From assembly GCF_016894445.1 (NCBI RefSeq), contig NZ_CP056775.1, positions 4,466,001-4,530,000 of the forward strand: a stretch of 64,000 nucleotides of DNA. Reading direction: 5' to 3'. Of this stretch, positions 54,278 through 64,000 are shown in pieces. This DNA is from Dyadobacter sandarakinus. Lineage in GTDB: Bacteria; Bacteroidota; Bacteroidia; Cytophagales; Spirosomataceae. The notes below the pieces were generated by a model. The model did not search any database. It worked only from the letters and a program-made list of their open reading frames with translations, and was not told where the DNA came from. Positions within the stretch are counted from its first letter, which is position 1. Each line of letters begins with the position of its first letter. A program made the position numbers and the translations under genes.

Positions 54278-56032
54278 ATGTACCAAGGAATTGTCCTGCC
54301 ATGTAAAATCTGGGTTCTCTTGCTGGTTGCTTTGTCGTCCGTACATGCGCAAAGCTCATTTGTCCCCTTCAACGACGACTATTATCACCTGATCGACAGG
54401 CTCGAAATAAAGCGCGGGAAACTTACCGAAGGATTTCATTCCAATGTCAAACCTTTTGAGAGAAAGGCCATTGTTGCTTTGACAGACTCTATCCTTAAAG
54501 AAGGGACAGTGAACCTGACGAGCCGCGACTGGGAAACCATTGATTACCTCCGGGAAGACAGCTGGGAATGGACGAGCAATATGGTTTCGACCGACTCGGC
54601 ACAATATAACAGGCTTGCGAGGCTCGGCTGGTTTAAGGATCCGCCTGCGGGCAGGCGCAGGAAGTTCTTCGGACATGCGGCGGACCTGTACAGCATTCAC
54701 AACAAAGACTTTGATCTTCACTTCAACTTTGTCACAACCAATTTCATCGGACAGGACGACAGTTCCGGTACCGCCTCAAACCTGTGGTTTACCAGCCGTG
54801 GCGTCGAAATCCGTGGAATGATCAATGAAAAACTGGGTTTTTATACCTATGTAACAGATAGTCAGGGACGTTTTCCAGGTTATGTCAATAATTTTAAAGA
54901 AACATACAGCTTTCCCGGAGAAGGTCTCGCCAAGAACACCCGGAATCAAGGCGTAGACTTTCTTACTGCCAGAGGCTACATTACTTTCCGGCCTATGAAA
55001 GCCATCAATGTTCGCTTCGGGCACGATTACAATGTTTTCGGCAGCGGGTATCGCTCGCTGATTTTGTCTAACAATAGCAGTCCGTACCTTTTCTTGAGGG
55101 CTGACACCCAGCTAGGCCGCTTCCACTACACCAACCTTTGGACCAGCATGATCAATTCTGCTGATAATGCATGGCGGGAAGGTTTACGGGGGAAAAAGTT
55201 TGCAGCCATCCACCATTTGAGCGTCAATATCACGGACAAGCTTAACCTGGGTATTTTCGAAGCCGAAGTTTTTAACCGGGACTCAGTAGGCGGCGGCTAC
55301 GATCTGAATTATCTGAACCCTATTATTTTTTACAGATACGTAGAATCCTATATCGGCAGTCAGGACAATGCATTGCTGGGTTTTGACATGCGCTGGCTGC
55401 CGGTCCGGAATGTTGCTGTGTATGGCCAGTTTATGCTCGACGAATTTCTGTCCAAAGATCTTTTTAACGGAAGCAAGTCGTGGCGAAACAAGTACAGCGC
55501 GCAGATAGGAGCCAAATATGTGGATGCATTTGGCATTCCAAATCTGGATTTGCAGGCGGAATACAATATGGTCAGGCCATATACCTACTCGCATAAGGAC
55601 AGTGGCCGGAATTATGAGCATTACGGGCAGGCGCTGGCGCATCCACTGGGTGCCAATTTTCGTGAATACCTGGGAATTGTGCGTTACAAATTTTCGTCCC
55701 GCTTCTCTTTTTACGGAACGATCATGATGGCTGACCAGGGTAAAGATCCCTTCAACTCCAACCTGAACTTTGGAGGGGATATTTCAAAAAGCTATGAAAC
55801 GCGCAACATTGGGCGGGATGGCGAGATCAACCAGAAAACCGGACAGGGTACCAAAGCCTCCACGGCCTTTTACGACCTGCGGCTCTCCTATTCACTGGCA
55901 CATAATTTGTTCCTCGATGCCCGCTACCTGAACAGGAAGGTCACTTCTCCCGATGTGAAACTCGCAACCCAGTCGAATATTTTTTCTTTTGCAATCCGGT
56001 ACAATATGGCCTTCCGGCAGCAGACGTACTGA
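54278..56032 (+). CDS. Wzi/RemB-like outer-membrane beta-barrel protein
   Basis: 584 residues from the ATG at 54278, which gives a clean signal peptide (CKIWVLLLVALSSVHA-Q); a GTG at 54254 is possible. The body has long alternating beta-strand runs (FFGHAADLYSIHNKDFDLHFN, FRPMKAINVRFGHDYNVFGSG, FSFAIRYNMAF at the end) typical of the capsule-assembly Wzi barrel family. In Bacteroidota these include the gliding protein RemB. Function in gliding or surface polysaccharide attachment is inference. Confidence 0.7.
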   Translation: MYQGIVLPCKIWVLLLVALSSVHAQSSFVPFNDDYYHLIDRLEIKRGKLTEGFHSNVKPFERKAIVALTDSILKEGTVNLTSRDWETIDYLREDSWEWTSNMVSTDSAQYNRLARLGWFKDPPAGRRRKFFGHAADLYSIHNKDFDLHFNFVTTNFIGQDDSSGTASNLWFTSRGVEIRGMINEKLGFYTYVTDSQGRFPGYVNNFKETYSFPGEGLAKNTRNQGVDFLTARGYITFRPMKAINVRFGHDYNVFGSGYRSLILSNNSSPYLFLRADTQLGRFHYTNLWTSMINSADNAWREGLRGKKFAAIHHLSVNITDKLNLGIFEAEVFNRDSVGGGYDLNYLNPIIFYRYVESYIGSQDNALLGFDMRWLPVRNVAVYGQFMLDEFLSKDLFNGSKSWRNKYSAQIGAKYVDAFGIPNLDLQAEYNMVRPYTYSHKDSGRNYEHYGQALAHPLGANFREYLGIVRYKFSSRFSFYGTIMMADQGKDPFNSNLNFGGDISKSYETRNIGRDGEINQKTGQGTKASTAFYDLRLSYSLAHNLFLDARYLNRKVTSPDVKLATQSNIFSFAIRYNMAFRQQTY

Positions 56033-56060
56033 TCAATCAACACGAAGTCCCTGGAATTTT

Positions 56061-56924
56061 ATGGAAACCGATCCGCATGACCTTCATGACCTCATTCGCC
56101 TTGCCTTGCAGGAAGATATAGGCGATGGCGACCATTCTTCACTGTCGGCGGTGCCCGAAAATGCCACCAAACGTGCGCGGCTCCTTGTCAAGCAGGACGG
56201 GATACTGGCCGGCGTGCAGGTAGCACGGACGATCTTCGAAGAAACCGCCGCGTTTTACGATGATCCCCCTTTGAAAATCGATTTGTTACTTTCTGACGGT
56301 ACGCCCGTCAAAACTGGTGACGTGGTACTTACCGTGGAAGGAAGCGCAAGGCTGATCCTGAAATCGGAGCGGCTTGTACTGAACATTATGCAGCGTATGA
56401 GCGGCATTGCAACTTATACAAGGCAAATGGTCAACCTGATCAGCGACTTGCCCGTAAAGCTGCTCGATACCCGGAAAACAACACCGAATTTCAGGGTGTT
56501 TGAAAAAATGGCGGTAAAAATCGGGGGAGCTGTGAACCATCGCATGGGGCTGTATGATATGATCATGCTCAAAGACAACCATGTGGATTACGCAGGGGGC
56601 ATTGCCCAGGCGATCAGCAGCGCACGGGCGTACCTGCAGACAACAGGCAAGCCGCTGAAAATTGAGATTGAAACGCGGAACCTGGGCGAGGTGGACCAGG
56701 TACTCGCCATAGGGAATGTGGACATCATTATGCTGGACAACTTCTCGCTGGACGACATGCGCGAAGCGGTACGCAGGATCAATGGACGATACGAAACCGA
56801 AGCGTCAGGGAATATTACTGAGAAAACATTGCGGGCCGTGGCCGAGACCGGCGTGTCAGGCATTTCCAGCGGGGCACTTACCCACCAGGCGCGCAGCCTG
56901 GACCTGAGTCTGAAAGCCTTTTAA
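56061..56924 (+). CDS. nadC: Nicotinate-nucleotide pyrophosphorylase (carboxylating)
   Basis: 287 residues from the ATG at 56061. Quinolinate phosphoribosyltransferase of NAD synthesis. Motifs are EDIGDGDHSS, NIMQRMSGIATYTRQM, DTRKTTPNFRVFEKMAVKIGG and MLKDNHVDYAGG, with C-terminal EVDQVLAIGNVDIIMLDN and SGNITEKTLRAVAETGVSGIS. It lies 28 bases after the Wzi-like gene and 24 before the next gene. Confidence 0.95.
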   Translation: METDPHDLHDLIRLALQEDIGDGDHSSLSAVPENATKRARLLVKQDGILAGVQVARTIFEETAAFYDDPPLKIDLLLSDGTPVKTGDVVLTVEGSARLILKSERLVLNIMQRMSGIATYTRQMVNLISDLPVKLLDTRKTTPNFRVFEKMAVKIGGAVNHRMGLYDMIMLKDNHVDYAGGIAQAISSARAYLQTTGKPLKIEIETRNLGEVDQVLAIGNVDIIMLDNFSLDDMREAVRRINGRYETEASGNITEKTLRAVAETGVSGISSGALTHQARSLDLSLKAF

Positions 56925-56948
56925 ACTTTAAACAAAAACCAGGAGCAT

Positions 56949-59045
56949 ATGCCAGAAACATACCCACCCGCATATGCTCCGAAACACTATCTGTTCGCAG
57001 GCCTGCTTTGCATTGCAGGGTGGCTCTCCGGCCTGCATTGCCACGGTCAGGAGCCGCCATGCCGGGAGCTGGATATAAACCGTTTTTTGCAGGACATCCT
57101 GCCTGCCCCCTCCGAGGACACCGACTACTCCGCTCTTTATGAGTCGCTGGTACAGCTTTATGGCAGCCCTCTCGACCTGAATACCGCCAGCCGCGACGAG
57201 CTCGCTGCCACATTCATCCTTTCCGAGGCGCAGCTCAATGCGTTTTTCGATTACAAACTGACCGCCGGGCCCCTGCTTTCGCTTTACGAATTGCAGGCTG
57301 TTCCCGGTTTTAGCCTGACCACTATTTACCGGCTGCTTCCATTTGTAACGGTTTCTTCCAGGCAGATGCCTTTTCGGGAATCCCTGGCAAAGCCTACCCA
57401 GCACTTTCTGATGGTCCGGGGTTCACGGGATATTGAAAAAGCCAAAGGATTTATGCCTCCGACTGCCCAGTCGAAGTCGCGATATGCGGGCCCGCCTGCG
57501 GGTGCATTCCTCAGGTACCGGTATGCGCGGTCGGGAGCTTACAGCCTGGGATTTACAATGGATAAGGATCCGGGTGAAAAGTGGATGTACTGGAATGCAC
57601 GCCGCCAGATCTTTGTTTTTGACTTTACTTCCTTTCACTTTCAGCTGCAAAATCGAAAGTGGCTCAAAAATCTTATCCTGGGCGACTTCCAGGTGCAGGC
57701 CGGACAGGGAATGGTGCTGGCAGCGGGTTTTTCATTGGGCAAAGGAACAGAGGTGATCCGCACTACCTACCGCAGCACGCTGGGGCTCAAACCCTATACC
57801 TCGGGCATGGAAAGTAACTTTTTCAGAGGAATAGCAGCAACAATAGCTTTGGGCAAAAAAGCACAGGTCACTACTTTTTACTCCGCATTACACCGCGATG
57901 GCACCGAAGACGAAGCGCCTGACGATGCAGGAAAAAAGGTAATTACTTCCCTGCCCGTAACAGGTTACCATCGTACCCCTACCGAACTTGCCAAACATAA
58001 TAACCTGACCGAATACAACGCTGGTGTGCATTTGCTCCATCCGCTCGGGCAGCATGGACAGCTGGGAATGACCCTGCTGCATACTGCTTACGGGCTTCCG
58101 CTTCAAAAGAAGCAAACGCTTTACAATCAGTATGAATTTACAGGCAAGCGCAACCTGACTGCAGGCATACATGGCGATTACCGGTACCGGAACCTGCATT
58201 TCTCGGGTGAGGCAGGGTGGTCGGGCAGTGGTGGCCTGGGCTTGCTGGCCGGAGTCATTGCGAGCATTGGCCGCATGGTGGACGTTACTTTGCTGTTGAG
58301 GCATTATGACAAAGACTTTCATTCTTTTTACGGGAATTCATTTGCTGAAGGTTCACGTCCGGTAAATGAATCCGGCGGGTACGCAGCATTGCGGTACATG
58401 CCGGCACGACAGTGGCAGCTGAGCCTTTTCTTCGACCAGTTTCGCTTTCCTTCGCCCCGCTTCCAGGCCGATGCACCTTCGTGCGGCCATGACTACATGG
58501 TGCATGCACTATGGAAACCCAGCAAGCGATTTAATGCATTTGCATCTTTTCACAGGAAAACCAAAATGCAGAACCCGCCGGACAAAGCACCTGAAAACCA
58601 CCTCCTGGCTGCCGTGCGAAATACATTTACCTGCAACATGGAATATGAGGTACCTATGAAAGTGGCTTTCCGCACCAGGGTTCAGGCTGGCAGTGTTCGA
58701 TTGGCCGGAAAGTCAGAAGGCTTTGCAGCAGCACAGGATATTGGTTTGCACCTGCATGCAACAGAGCTCAGCCTAAGAATGGCCTACTTTCATACGGACA
58801 ACTATGACAGCCGCCAGTACATGTATGAAAAAGATGTGCTGTATGCATTTGCGATTCCGGCATACTATGACAAAGGATTTCGTTATTACCTGATGGCGCG
58901 TTATAACCTGACAAAAAATGTAAAATGCTGGCTCCGCTGGTCACAAACACGGTTTGCTCACCTCGACAAGATCAGTTCAGGTCTGAATGAAATAATCGGA
59001 AAGAGGAAGAGCGAGATCAAAGCACAGATTATCTATCAACTATGA
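56949..59045 (+). CDS. Helix-hairpin-helix plus beta-barrel outer-membrane protein
   Basis: 698 residues. A hydrophobic signal spans about 13-34 (FAGLLCIAGWLSGLHCHGQ). A ComEA-like helix-hairpin-helix lies at about 70-135 (PLDLNTASRDELAAT, LQAVPGF). The C-terminal ~500 residues alternate aromatic and glycine-rich strands typical of a barrel. This arrangement is common and uncharacterised in Bacteroidota. A DNA-uptake or surface-sensing role is possible from the HHH, but unproven. Confidence 0.75.
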   Translation: MPETYPPAYAPKHYLFAGLLCIAGWLSGLHCHGQEPPCRELDINRFLQDILPAPSEDTDYSALYESLVQLYGSPLDLNTASRDELAATFILSEAQLNAFFDYKLTAGPLLSLYELQAVPGFSLTTIYRLLPFVTVSSRQMPFRESLAKPTQHFLMVRGSRDIEKAKGFMPPTAQSKSRYAGPPAGAFLRYRYARSGAYSLGFTMDKDPGEKWMYWNARRQIFVFDFTSFHFQLQNRKWLKNLILGDFQVQAGQGMVLAAGFSLGKGTEVIRTTYRSTLGLKPYTSGMESNFFRGIAATIALGKKAQVTTFYSALHRDGTEDEAPDDAGKKVITSLPVTGYHRTPTELAKHNNLTEYNAGVHLLHPLGQHGQLGMTLLHTAYGLPLQKKQTLYNQYEFTGKRNLTAGIHGDYRYRNLHFSGEAGWSGSGGLGLLAGVIASIGRMVDVTLLLRHYDKDFHSFYGNSFAEGSRPVNESGGYAALRYMPARQWQLSLFFDQFRFPSPRFQADAPSCGHDYMVHALWKPSKRFNAFASFHRKTKMQNPPDKAPENHLLAAVRNTFTCNMEYEVPMKVAFRTRVQAGSVRLAGKSEGFAAAQDIGLHLHATELSLRMAYFHTDNYDSRQYMYEKDVLYAFAIPAYYDKGFRYYLMARYNLTKNVKCWLRWSQTRFAHLDKISSGLNEIIGKRKSEIKAQIIYQL

Positions 59046-59093
59046 ACTGCTATTTTTGCAGGCTGCTTATTCAGCAAATTTATTTTTTATAAA

Positions 59094-61247
59094 ATGCCCG
59101 ATCAGAAATTAAAAGCTTTAAAGCAATACTTCGGCTATGATCACTTCCGGCCCTTACAGGCTGAGATCATCGATACCGTGATGGCCAACCAGGATTGCCT
59201 GGTACTCATGCCTACGGGTGGCGGGAAGTCGGTATGCTATCAGATCCCGGCAGTCATCCGGAAAGGGCTTACGATTGTCATTTCGCCTTTGATTGCGCTC
59301 ATGAAAGACCAGGTGGAGGCACTTACTTCCAATGGTATCAGTGCGGCTTACCTCAACTCCACACTGACCGGGGCCGAGCAGGACAGTATCATGTGGCGGG
59401 CTAAAATGGGTGAGCTGAAACTACTCTATATTGCTCCCGAGCGTCTTTTTTCAGGCAATACTTTTGATTTTTTAAGAGAATGGGATGTTAGTCTGTTTGC
59501 GGTGGATGAGTCGCACTGTATTTCGTCCTGGGGTCACGACTTCAGACCTGAGTACCGGCAGCTGAATCATCTGAAAACACGTTTTCCAAACGTACCCATC
59601 ATTGCGCTCACTGCCACTGCTGACATGGTCACCCGCCGTGATATCCTGCGCCAATTGCAGCTGGGCGATGCCGAAACGTTCATTTCCAGCTTCGACAGGC
59701 CGAATCTTACATTGACCGTACTCCCCGGAAGAAAACGCGTACAGCAGATCCAGAGCTTTCTGGGCAAGCACCCCGACGAGCCTGGTATTATTTATTGCCT
59801 CAGCAGAAAGGGAACCGAAACCGTAGCCGCAAGCCTGAAAGCGGCGGGCTTTAAGGCGGAATGTTACCATGCCGGACTACCCGCAGAAACACGTTCGCGG
59901 ATCCAGGAGCAGTTTCAGGCAGACAATATCCAGATCATCGTCGCCACCATTGCATTTGGGATGGGGATTGATAAATCCAATGTGCGCTGGGTAATCCATT
60001 ATAACCTGCCGTCCAATGTGGAGAGCTTTTACCAGGAGATCGGGCGGGCGGGCCGCGATGGTGAACCTGCCGATACCCTGCTTTTTTACAGCTATACCGA
60101 TATTATTACGCGGCAGGACATGATCAACAATTCCGACCAGTCCGATACGCAGAAGGAGCTGCTGCATGCCAAGCTGAAACGGATGAAACAATATGCTGAG
60201 GCGGATATTTGTCGGCGCAGGATCCTGCTGAGCTACTTTAATGAGGCCGTAGACCGCGATTGCGGGAATTGTGACGTTTGCCATAATCCGCGTACCCGGT
60301 TTGATGCAACGATCCTCGCACAAAAGGCACTTTCAGCCATCACACGCACCGACCAGAAAATTGCCATGGGAATGCTGATCGATATACTGCGCGGCAGCCG
60401 TAACCGTAATGTCATCCAGCATGGCTATGACCGTCTGCCTACTTTCGGAGTAGGGCATGATCTCAAAGGAGAAGAATGGGCCGAGTACATCAGCCAGCTT
60501 TTGAACAGCGGATTTATGGACATTGCCTACGACGAGGCCCATACCTTTAAGCTCAATGCCGTCAGCAGGCAGGTGCTCAAAGGGGAGCGAAAGGTGGAGC
60601 TGGTCCGTTTTATCCCGCTGGAAGAGCGCAAGGCCCGGGAAGAAGCATTGCTGCCGAAAGAAAAACCCAAGACGGAGATCATCCGTGATGCGTTGTTTGA
60701 ACAGCTGCGTATCCTGCGCAAGCAACTTGCCGACTCGCTGGGCATACCACCCTATGCGGTATTCAGTGATGCAACACTTTCCGAAATGGCACAGAAAAAG
60801 CCGATTTCCGAATCACAGATGAAAGCCATTTCGGGCGTAGGTGCGGAGAAATTCAGAAGGTACGGAGAGACTTTTATCAATGAGATCCTGTCATTTGCAA
60901 GAACAAACACACAACCCGGTACCCGCATTGTGAAAGGACTTACTTACTCCGACACCTGGGAGCTGTATGAGCAGGGCTACGACTTACAGGAAATTGCAGA
61001 AAGGCGCAAACTAAGTCCGGTAACGATTATCTCGCATTTGATTAAGCTAAAAGAAGAAGGAAAGGCAATCAATCTGCAAAATCTGATGCTTAAAAGTGAT
61101 TACAAGCAGATTATTGATGCGGCAGAGGAGTTGCAAATGGGCCCAAATGATCCTATGAAGCCGCTCTTCGAAACTCTGGATGGGAAGTATGACTATGGAC
61201 AGATCAGGCTGGCGATGGCGATCAGGGAGGAGAGGGCGAGGTTTTAA
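59094..61247 (+). CDS. recQ: ATP-dependent DNA helicase RecQ
   Basis: 717 residues. Walker [13 protein letters not shown] (Lys45), DESH at 138-141 with [14 protein letters not shown], motif [12 protein letters not shown]. Four zinc cysteines lie in C-RRR...CGNCDVC. RQC and HRDC (about 510-610) domains follow, then a C-terminal helix-turn-helix ([20 protein letters not shown]). It unwinds DNA 3' to 5' in recombination repair. A large palindromic repeat starts right after its stop. Confidence 0.95.
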   Translation: MPDQKLKALKQYFGYDHFRPLQAEIIDTVMANQDCLVLMPTGGGKSVCYQIPAVIRKGLTIVISPLIALMKDQVEALTSNGISAAYLNSTLTGAEQDSIMWRAKMGELKLLYIAPERLFSGNTFDFLREWDVSLFAVDESHCISSWGHDFRPEYRQLNHLKTRFPNVPIIALTATADMVTRRDILRQLQLGDAETFISSFDRPNLTLTVLPGRKRVQQIQSFLGKHPDEPGIIYCLSRKGTETVAASLKAAGFKAECYHAGLPAETRSRIQEQFQADNIQIIVATIAFGMGIDKSNVRWVIHYNLPSNVESFYQEIGRAGRDGEPADTLLFYSYTDIITRQDMINNSDQSDTQKELLHAKLKRMKQYAEADICRRRILLSYFNEAVDRDCGNCDVCHNPRTRFDATILAQKALSAITRTDQKIAMGMLIDILRGSRNRNVIQHGYDRLPTFGVGHDLKGEEWAEYISQLLNSGFMDIAYDEAHTFKLNAVSRQVLKGERKVELVRFIPLEERKAREEALLPKEKPKTEIIRDALFEQLRILRKQLADSLGIPPYAVFSDATLSEMAQKKPISESQMKAISGVGAEKFRRYGETFINEILSFARTNTQPGTRIVKGLTYSDTWELYEQGYDLQEIAERRKLSPVTIISHLIKLKEEGKAINLQNLMLKSDYKQIIDAAEELQMGPNDPMKPLFETLDGKYDYGQIRLAMAIREERARF

Positions 61248-61504
61248 TGATTGAATGACCGAATGACCGAATGATTGAATTTTGAGTTAGTGAATGAGTG
61301 AGTTAGTTAGTGAATGTTATAATTTGCCTGGTGGGAGTTTAACCTCCTTTGTCACCCTGAGCGGAGTCGAAGGGGTTTCCGGCGACCTCGCCCTTCGACT
61401 CCGCTCGGGGTGACAAAGGTTGGTGAGCTTAGGCTAACAAATAAACCCTTGGTCCACCAGCATTCACTAATTCATTCAATCATTCAGTCATTCAAAATTC
61501 TTTA
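61248..61504. repeat. Large nested palindromic repeat filling the recQ / glycogen synthase gap
   Basis: The inner arms 61346-61374 and 61391-61419 are 29 bases each, reverse complementary with a single difference that still forms a G-U pair in RNA, and enclose a 16-base spacer. The arms contain GTCACCCTGAGCGGAGTCGA, a motif I recall as a dispersed bacterial intergenic repeat. Outside, CTGGTGG/CCACCAG and 4-8-base GAATGA-type tandem repeats (61248-61313 and 61471-61499) are also arranged inverted. No ORF or T-run terminator is seen. Confidence 0.85.
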
Positions 61505-63319
61505 CTACGGCTTTCTTCTTTTCGCTGCCAAATCGTGGGCGGTGTCGTAGTAGGATCGCAGGTTCATCCAGTCGAAAACATCGGAAATGTTTTCGACCCG
61601 GTTGCGCTGCATGATACGGTCACGGCGCTGCATTTTTACGAATTTGAACAGGATGTCTGCCAGCTGGTCAGCAGCCTGTGAGAAAGTCTGTGACTTGCGG
61701 TTGATTACATAAATGCCCCGGTTTTCATAATCGCGCATGATCTGCATGATGTAGTCCCCAAAACCTGAAAGATCGCTGGTGACCGTAGGCACGCCTCTTA
61801 CCACACATTCAAGCGGCGTGTAACCCCAGGGCTCGTAGTAACTTGGAAAAACACCCAAATGGCAGCCCCGAACAAACTGGCCATAGTCAAGCCCGAAGAG
61901 CGGATTGGTAGATGCGATAAAATCGGGATGGTATACAATCTTGACGCGGTCACGCTCATTGTTCATGAGGTTGGCACGTTTACAAAAATCGGTGATACCG
62001 TCTTCCTGCTTCAGATCGTGGGTTACAAAAGCGGGCAGCTTATCCGTTTTCCAGCTTTGTATAGTCCTCCGCAGCCTCAGCCGCCAGTATTCATCCACAA
62101 AGTCATTAAGATCGGGCATTTTATGGTCTGCTCCGGACGCAGCAGCCAGGAACAGCTTTTCACCCACTTCCTTTTCAATGGCGCGGGTAGTTTCCTGCAG
62201 CTCATTGAGCACGGCCCGGGATTGCAGTACCTCCGGGTTTACGGAAGTGTAAGGCTGCTTGGTTACAATGAACATCACAACCGTCATGTCCATATTGGCC
62301 TGCACCATTTTCCAGTTGAGCCTTGCAAGCGCTTCGAGCGTCAGGTCGTAACCTTTGTTGATATACTCATAACGCCCCGAAGTGAAGAAATAAAGTGTTT
62401 TATCAAGATCAAAAGAGTAGCTGGGAAAAAAGTGCCCAAGCACAAACTCGTGAATGCGTTCCTTATGTTTTAAATGCAGGTTCTGGAATTCGTGCACTGC
62501 CTGAAAACGTACCACATTAAGTCCGTTGGGTGTCACCAGGTCTGGCATCCGTCCCAGGAAAACCTCACATTCACGGGCCGTAACATCGCTCACGGTAGTG
62601 AGCACATGCGCGTTGAGTGCCGCCTGCCTTTCAATGGAGCACTGGGCAATGATCCCGTAATTTTTGGCTTCCTGTTCCCAGTCGAAAAACGGCAGTTTGC
62701 TGTAAAACCCGGTAACATTCTGCGCCAGGTAGCGCCCCAGCATGGTAGCATGGGTGGTGAATGTCATGGCGATCTTCACATTTTCCCTTTTCAGGTCGGG
62801 AACCCCGCTGCTGGCCATCCATTCGTGGAACTGGGCATATATTTCTTCTCTGCGGGCATTTTCTTCTGCATACTCTTTCAGGAAGATCCGTACCATTTCG
62901 CCGAAGCATAAAGTCTGGTTGACAAGATGCTCCACGTTGATGGTCGGGATGCGGCTGCGTTCCCAGAGGTTGTACTTGATCACATCCAGCTCCGGCATAA
63001 TGCTGTCCACATCAAACAGAATCACGCGGGGCTTACCTGTTACAAGCCAGTAGCCGTAATAAACATGGTAACCCATCTCCCGCATCCTTTTGACAACGCG
63101 CCCGGAAGGGGTATCATCGAGGTCATGGATCACCTCAAATTCGGATGATGCTTTTTTCTCGAAATATGGTCCCAGCAGAAAGTAATTTTCATCCCACTTT
63201 TCGACCATAGCGGGAACCTTGGTCCTGATAACAGTATAAATTCCTCCAACCTGATTACAAACTTCCCACGCAACTTCAAACAGGACGTTCTTCTTTGTGG
63301 TTTTTACGAAAGGTTCCAA
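61505..63319 (-). CDS. Glycogen synthase, GT3 (eukaryote-like) type
   Basis: 604 residues. VLFEVAWEVCNQVGGIYTVIRTK at the N-terminus and FPSYYEPWGYTPLECVVRGVPTVTSDLSGFGDY near the C-terminus mark the GT3 family, the type also found in yeast and animals, rather than bacterial GT5 GlgA. TFTTHATMLGRYLA, TVSDVTARECE and TPNGLNV are further family stretches. It extends alpha-1,4-glucan from a nucleotide-sugar. No other glycogen gene is adjacent. Confidence 0.92.
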   Translation of the reverse strand: MEPFVKTTKKNVLFEVAWEVCNQVGGIYTVIRTKVPAMVEKWDENYFLLGPYFEKKASSEFEVIHDLDDTPSGRVVKRMREMGYHVYYGYWLVTGKPRVILFDVDSIMPELDVIKYNLWERSRIPTINVEHLVNQTLCFGEMVRIFLKEYAEENARREEIYAQFHEWMASSGVPDLKRENVKIAMTFTTHATMLGRYLAQNVTGFYSKLPFFDWEQEAKNYGIIAQCSIERQAALNAHVLTTVSDVTARECEVFLGRMPDLVTPNGLNVVRFQAVHEFQNLHLKHKERIHEFVLGHFFPSYSFDLDKTLYFFTSGRYEYINKGYDLTLEALARLNWKMVQANMDMTVVMFIVTKQPYTSVNPEVLQSRAVLNELQETTRAIEKEVGEKLFLAAASGADHKMPDLNDFVDEYWRLRLRRTIQSWKTDKLPAFVTHDLKQEDGITDFCKRANLMNNERDRVKIVYHPDFIASTNPLFGLDYGQFVRGCHLGVFPSYYEPWGYTPLECVVRGVPTVTSDLSGFGDYIMQIMRDYENRGIYVINRKSQTFSQAADQLADILFKFVKMQRRDRIMQRNRVENISDVFDWMNLRSYYDTAHDLAAKRRKP

Positions 63320-63643
63320 TACGGGATACAGTTTTAAACGTTAAGCAATAATTATCAGGGATAAACTGGCACTTTCAGTCCCAAATTTCCTTGTAATTAC
63401 ACAATAAATATGCAGAAATATATTTCACAATAAATACAACTCCAAATGCCATTTTCAGCACGCAGGACCATTTTCCTGATCCTGTAAAACAGAAATATAA
63501 GAAAGTCAAGAAGTGCTCCTGCGGATGTATTTTCGGGATAAAAGGTAAACTACTTCTGTTCCGCGATTTTACGGGGGTTCTCGGCTAACTTTGTTCCAAA
63601 TTACGTTACTTTGATTGGATTAACATTTTGCATTGGTCAGATA
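63320..63643. other. Intergenic region, 324 bases, divergent promoters
   Basis: AT-rich gap between glycogen synthase (minus) and the GHL10 gene (plus). TAACTTTG at 63586-63593 fits the -7 consensus for the plus gene, 50 bases before its start. The direct repeat CACAATAAATA occurs at 63400-63410 and 63426-63436. I see no RNA gene. Confidence 0.4.
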
Positions 63644-64000
63644 GTGAAAAAATTTAAATTACTTGTGCTTTCCATAATGTTCATCACGTTCGTTATGGAA
63701 AGTTGCATTGCTCAAGATGCGGAACCCGAACCCGATTTTCCCCCAAAACGAGAATTCAGGGCTGTATGGATAGCCACAGTTGACAACATTGATTGGCCAA
63801 GCAGTAAAAATCTTATACCCGGAGAGCAGCAGCAGGAATTTTCAAACCTGCTGGATTTTCATAAAAAAGTAGGTATGAATGCCGTCTTCGTGCAGGTGCG
63901 CGCGGCAGGCGATGCATTTTATGCCAAAAGCCCCGAACCCTGGTCGGAGTGGCTTACCGGCAGGCAGGGAAAGCAGCCTGAACCCATGTGGGATCCGCTC
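63644..64000 (+). CDS. GHL10-type glycoside hydrolase-like lipoprotein or secreted protein, 5' part, cut by window edge
   Basis: 119 codons to the window edge, starting at a GTG (an ATG at 63677 is the alternative). The leader KKFKLLVLSIMFITFVMES gives a signal peptide, probably cleaved near CIA-Q; Cys near the end could instead be lipidated. REFRAVWIATVDNIDWPSS and GMNAVFVQVRAAGDAFY are the start of the GHL10/DUF187 TIM barrel of FenI-like glycosidases. Likely acts on cell-wall or other glycans outside the cytoplasm; substrate unknown. Confidence 0.85.
   Translation, partial: MKKFKLLVLSIMFITFVMESCIAQDAEPEPDFPPKREFRAVWIATVDNIDWPSSKNLIPGEQQQEFSNLLDFHKKVGMNAVFVQVRAAGDAFYAKSPEPWSEWLTGRQGKQPEPMWDPL

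Noticed and set aside
1-64000. CRISPR arrays, tRNA or rRNA genes
   Set aside because: I read the intergenic regions for cloverleaf or repeat-spacer patterns and found none. The tandem repeats seen are either coding (16446-16634) or too short and irregular.

Overview
The window reads as the chromosome of an aerobic member of Bacteroidota, most likely order Cytophagales (a Spirosomaceae or Dyadobacter-like organism; the genus is inference). The evidence is: a secreted protease ending in a type IX secretion (T9SS) sorting domain; many small lipoproteins and outer-membrane barrels; a GT3-type (eukaryote-like) glycogen synthase; DUF5618, DUF6624-like and DUF6252-like proteins; a Wzi/RemB-like barrel; almost no Shine-Dalgarno sequences; and repeated promoter motifs of the Bacteroidota form TTTG-N18-20-TAnnTTTG. 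I see no rRNA, tRNA, CRISPR array, prophage or insertion sequence. Most of the window is ordinary housekeeping DNA.

Layout. 1-3000: an accessory patch with a T9SS metalloprotease between three copies of one small lipoprotein family, one of them a frameshifted fragment. 3-7 kb (minus): PEP carboxylase, a XerC-type recombinase and ribosomal protein S21. 7-11.3 kb (plus): Ppx/GppA phosphatase, a large zinc metalloprotease and an M23-fold protein. 11.3-16 kb (minus): SDR oxidoreductase, C-terminal processing protease and acetoacetyl-CoA synthetase. 16-17.6 kb: RluB-like pseudouridine synthase with a long repeat tail. 17.7-22.4 kb (minus): DegP/HtrA, Hsp20, then the fatty-acid block acpP-fabF-rnc. 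22.6-27.2 kb: kdsA-PAP2, tag, a lipoprotein, a GDPD and a PfkB kinase. 27.3-34.2 kb: DUF5618, cysS, an M28 QC-like peptidase, PBP1C and glpK. 34.2-35.1 kb: an AT-richer outer-membrane gene bracketed by short repeats. 35.2-41.4 kb: a DEDDh exonuclease and an isolated nuoKLMN operon. 41.5-48.5 kb: CapD-like dehydratase, two alpha/beta hydrolases, a CBS protein, NAD kinase, dipeptide epimerase and an alpha-oxoamine-synthase-like enzyme. 48.5-53.5 kb: tatC, pdhA, recF, a ParE-type toxin-antitoxin pair and manC. 53.5-64 kb: upp, a Wzi-like barrel, nadC, an HHH/barrel protein, recQ, a large palindromic repeat, glycogen synthase and the start of a GHL10 glycosidase-like gene.

Genes that plausibly work together are: acpP-fabF (fatty-acid elongation) with rnc; kdsA with a PAP2 phosphatase (LPS precursor and lipid phosphate handling); nuoKLMN (membrane arm of complex I); nadK with a dipeptide epimerase and a PLP enzyme in one tight operon; and the toxin-antitoxin pair under its own promoter. 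No new multi-gene defence or biosynthetic system is convincingly visible. The best candidates for something undescribed are the protease-lipoprotein cluster at the left end, the repeat-bracketed outer-membrane gene near 34.6 kb, and the large palindrome near 61.4 kb.
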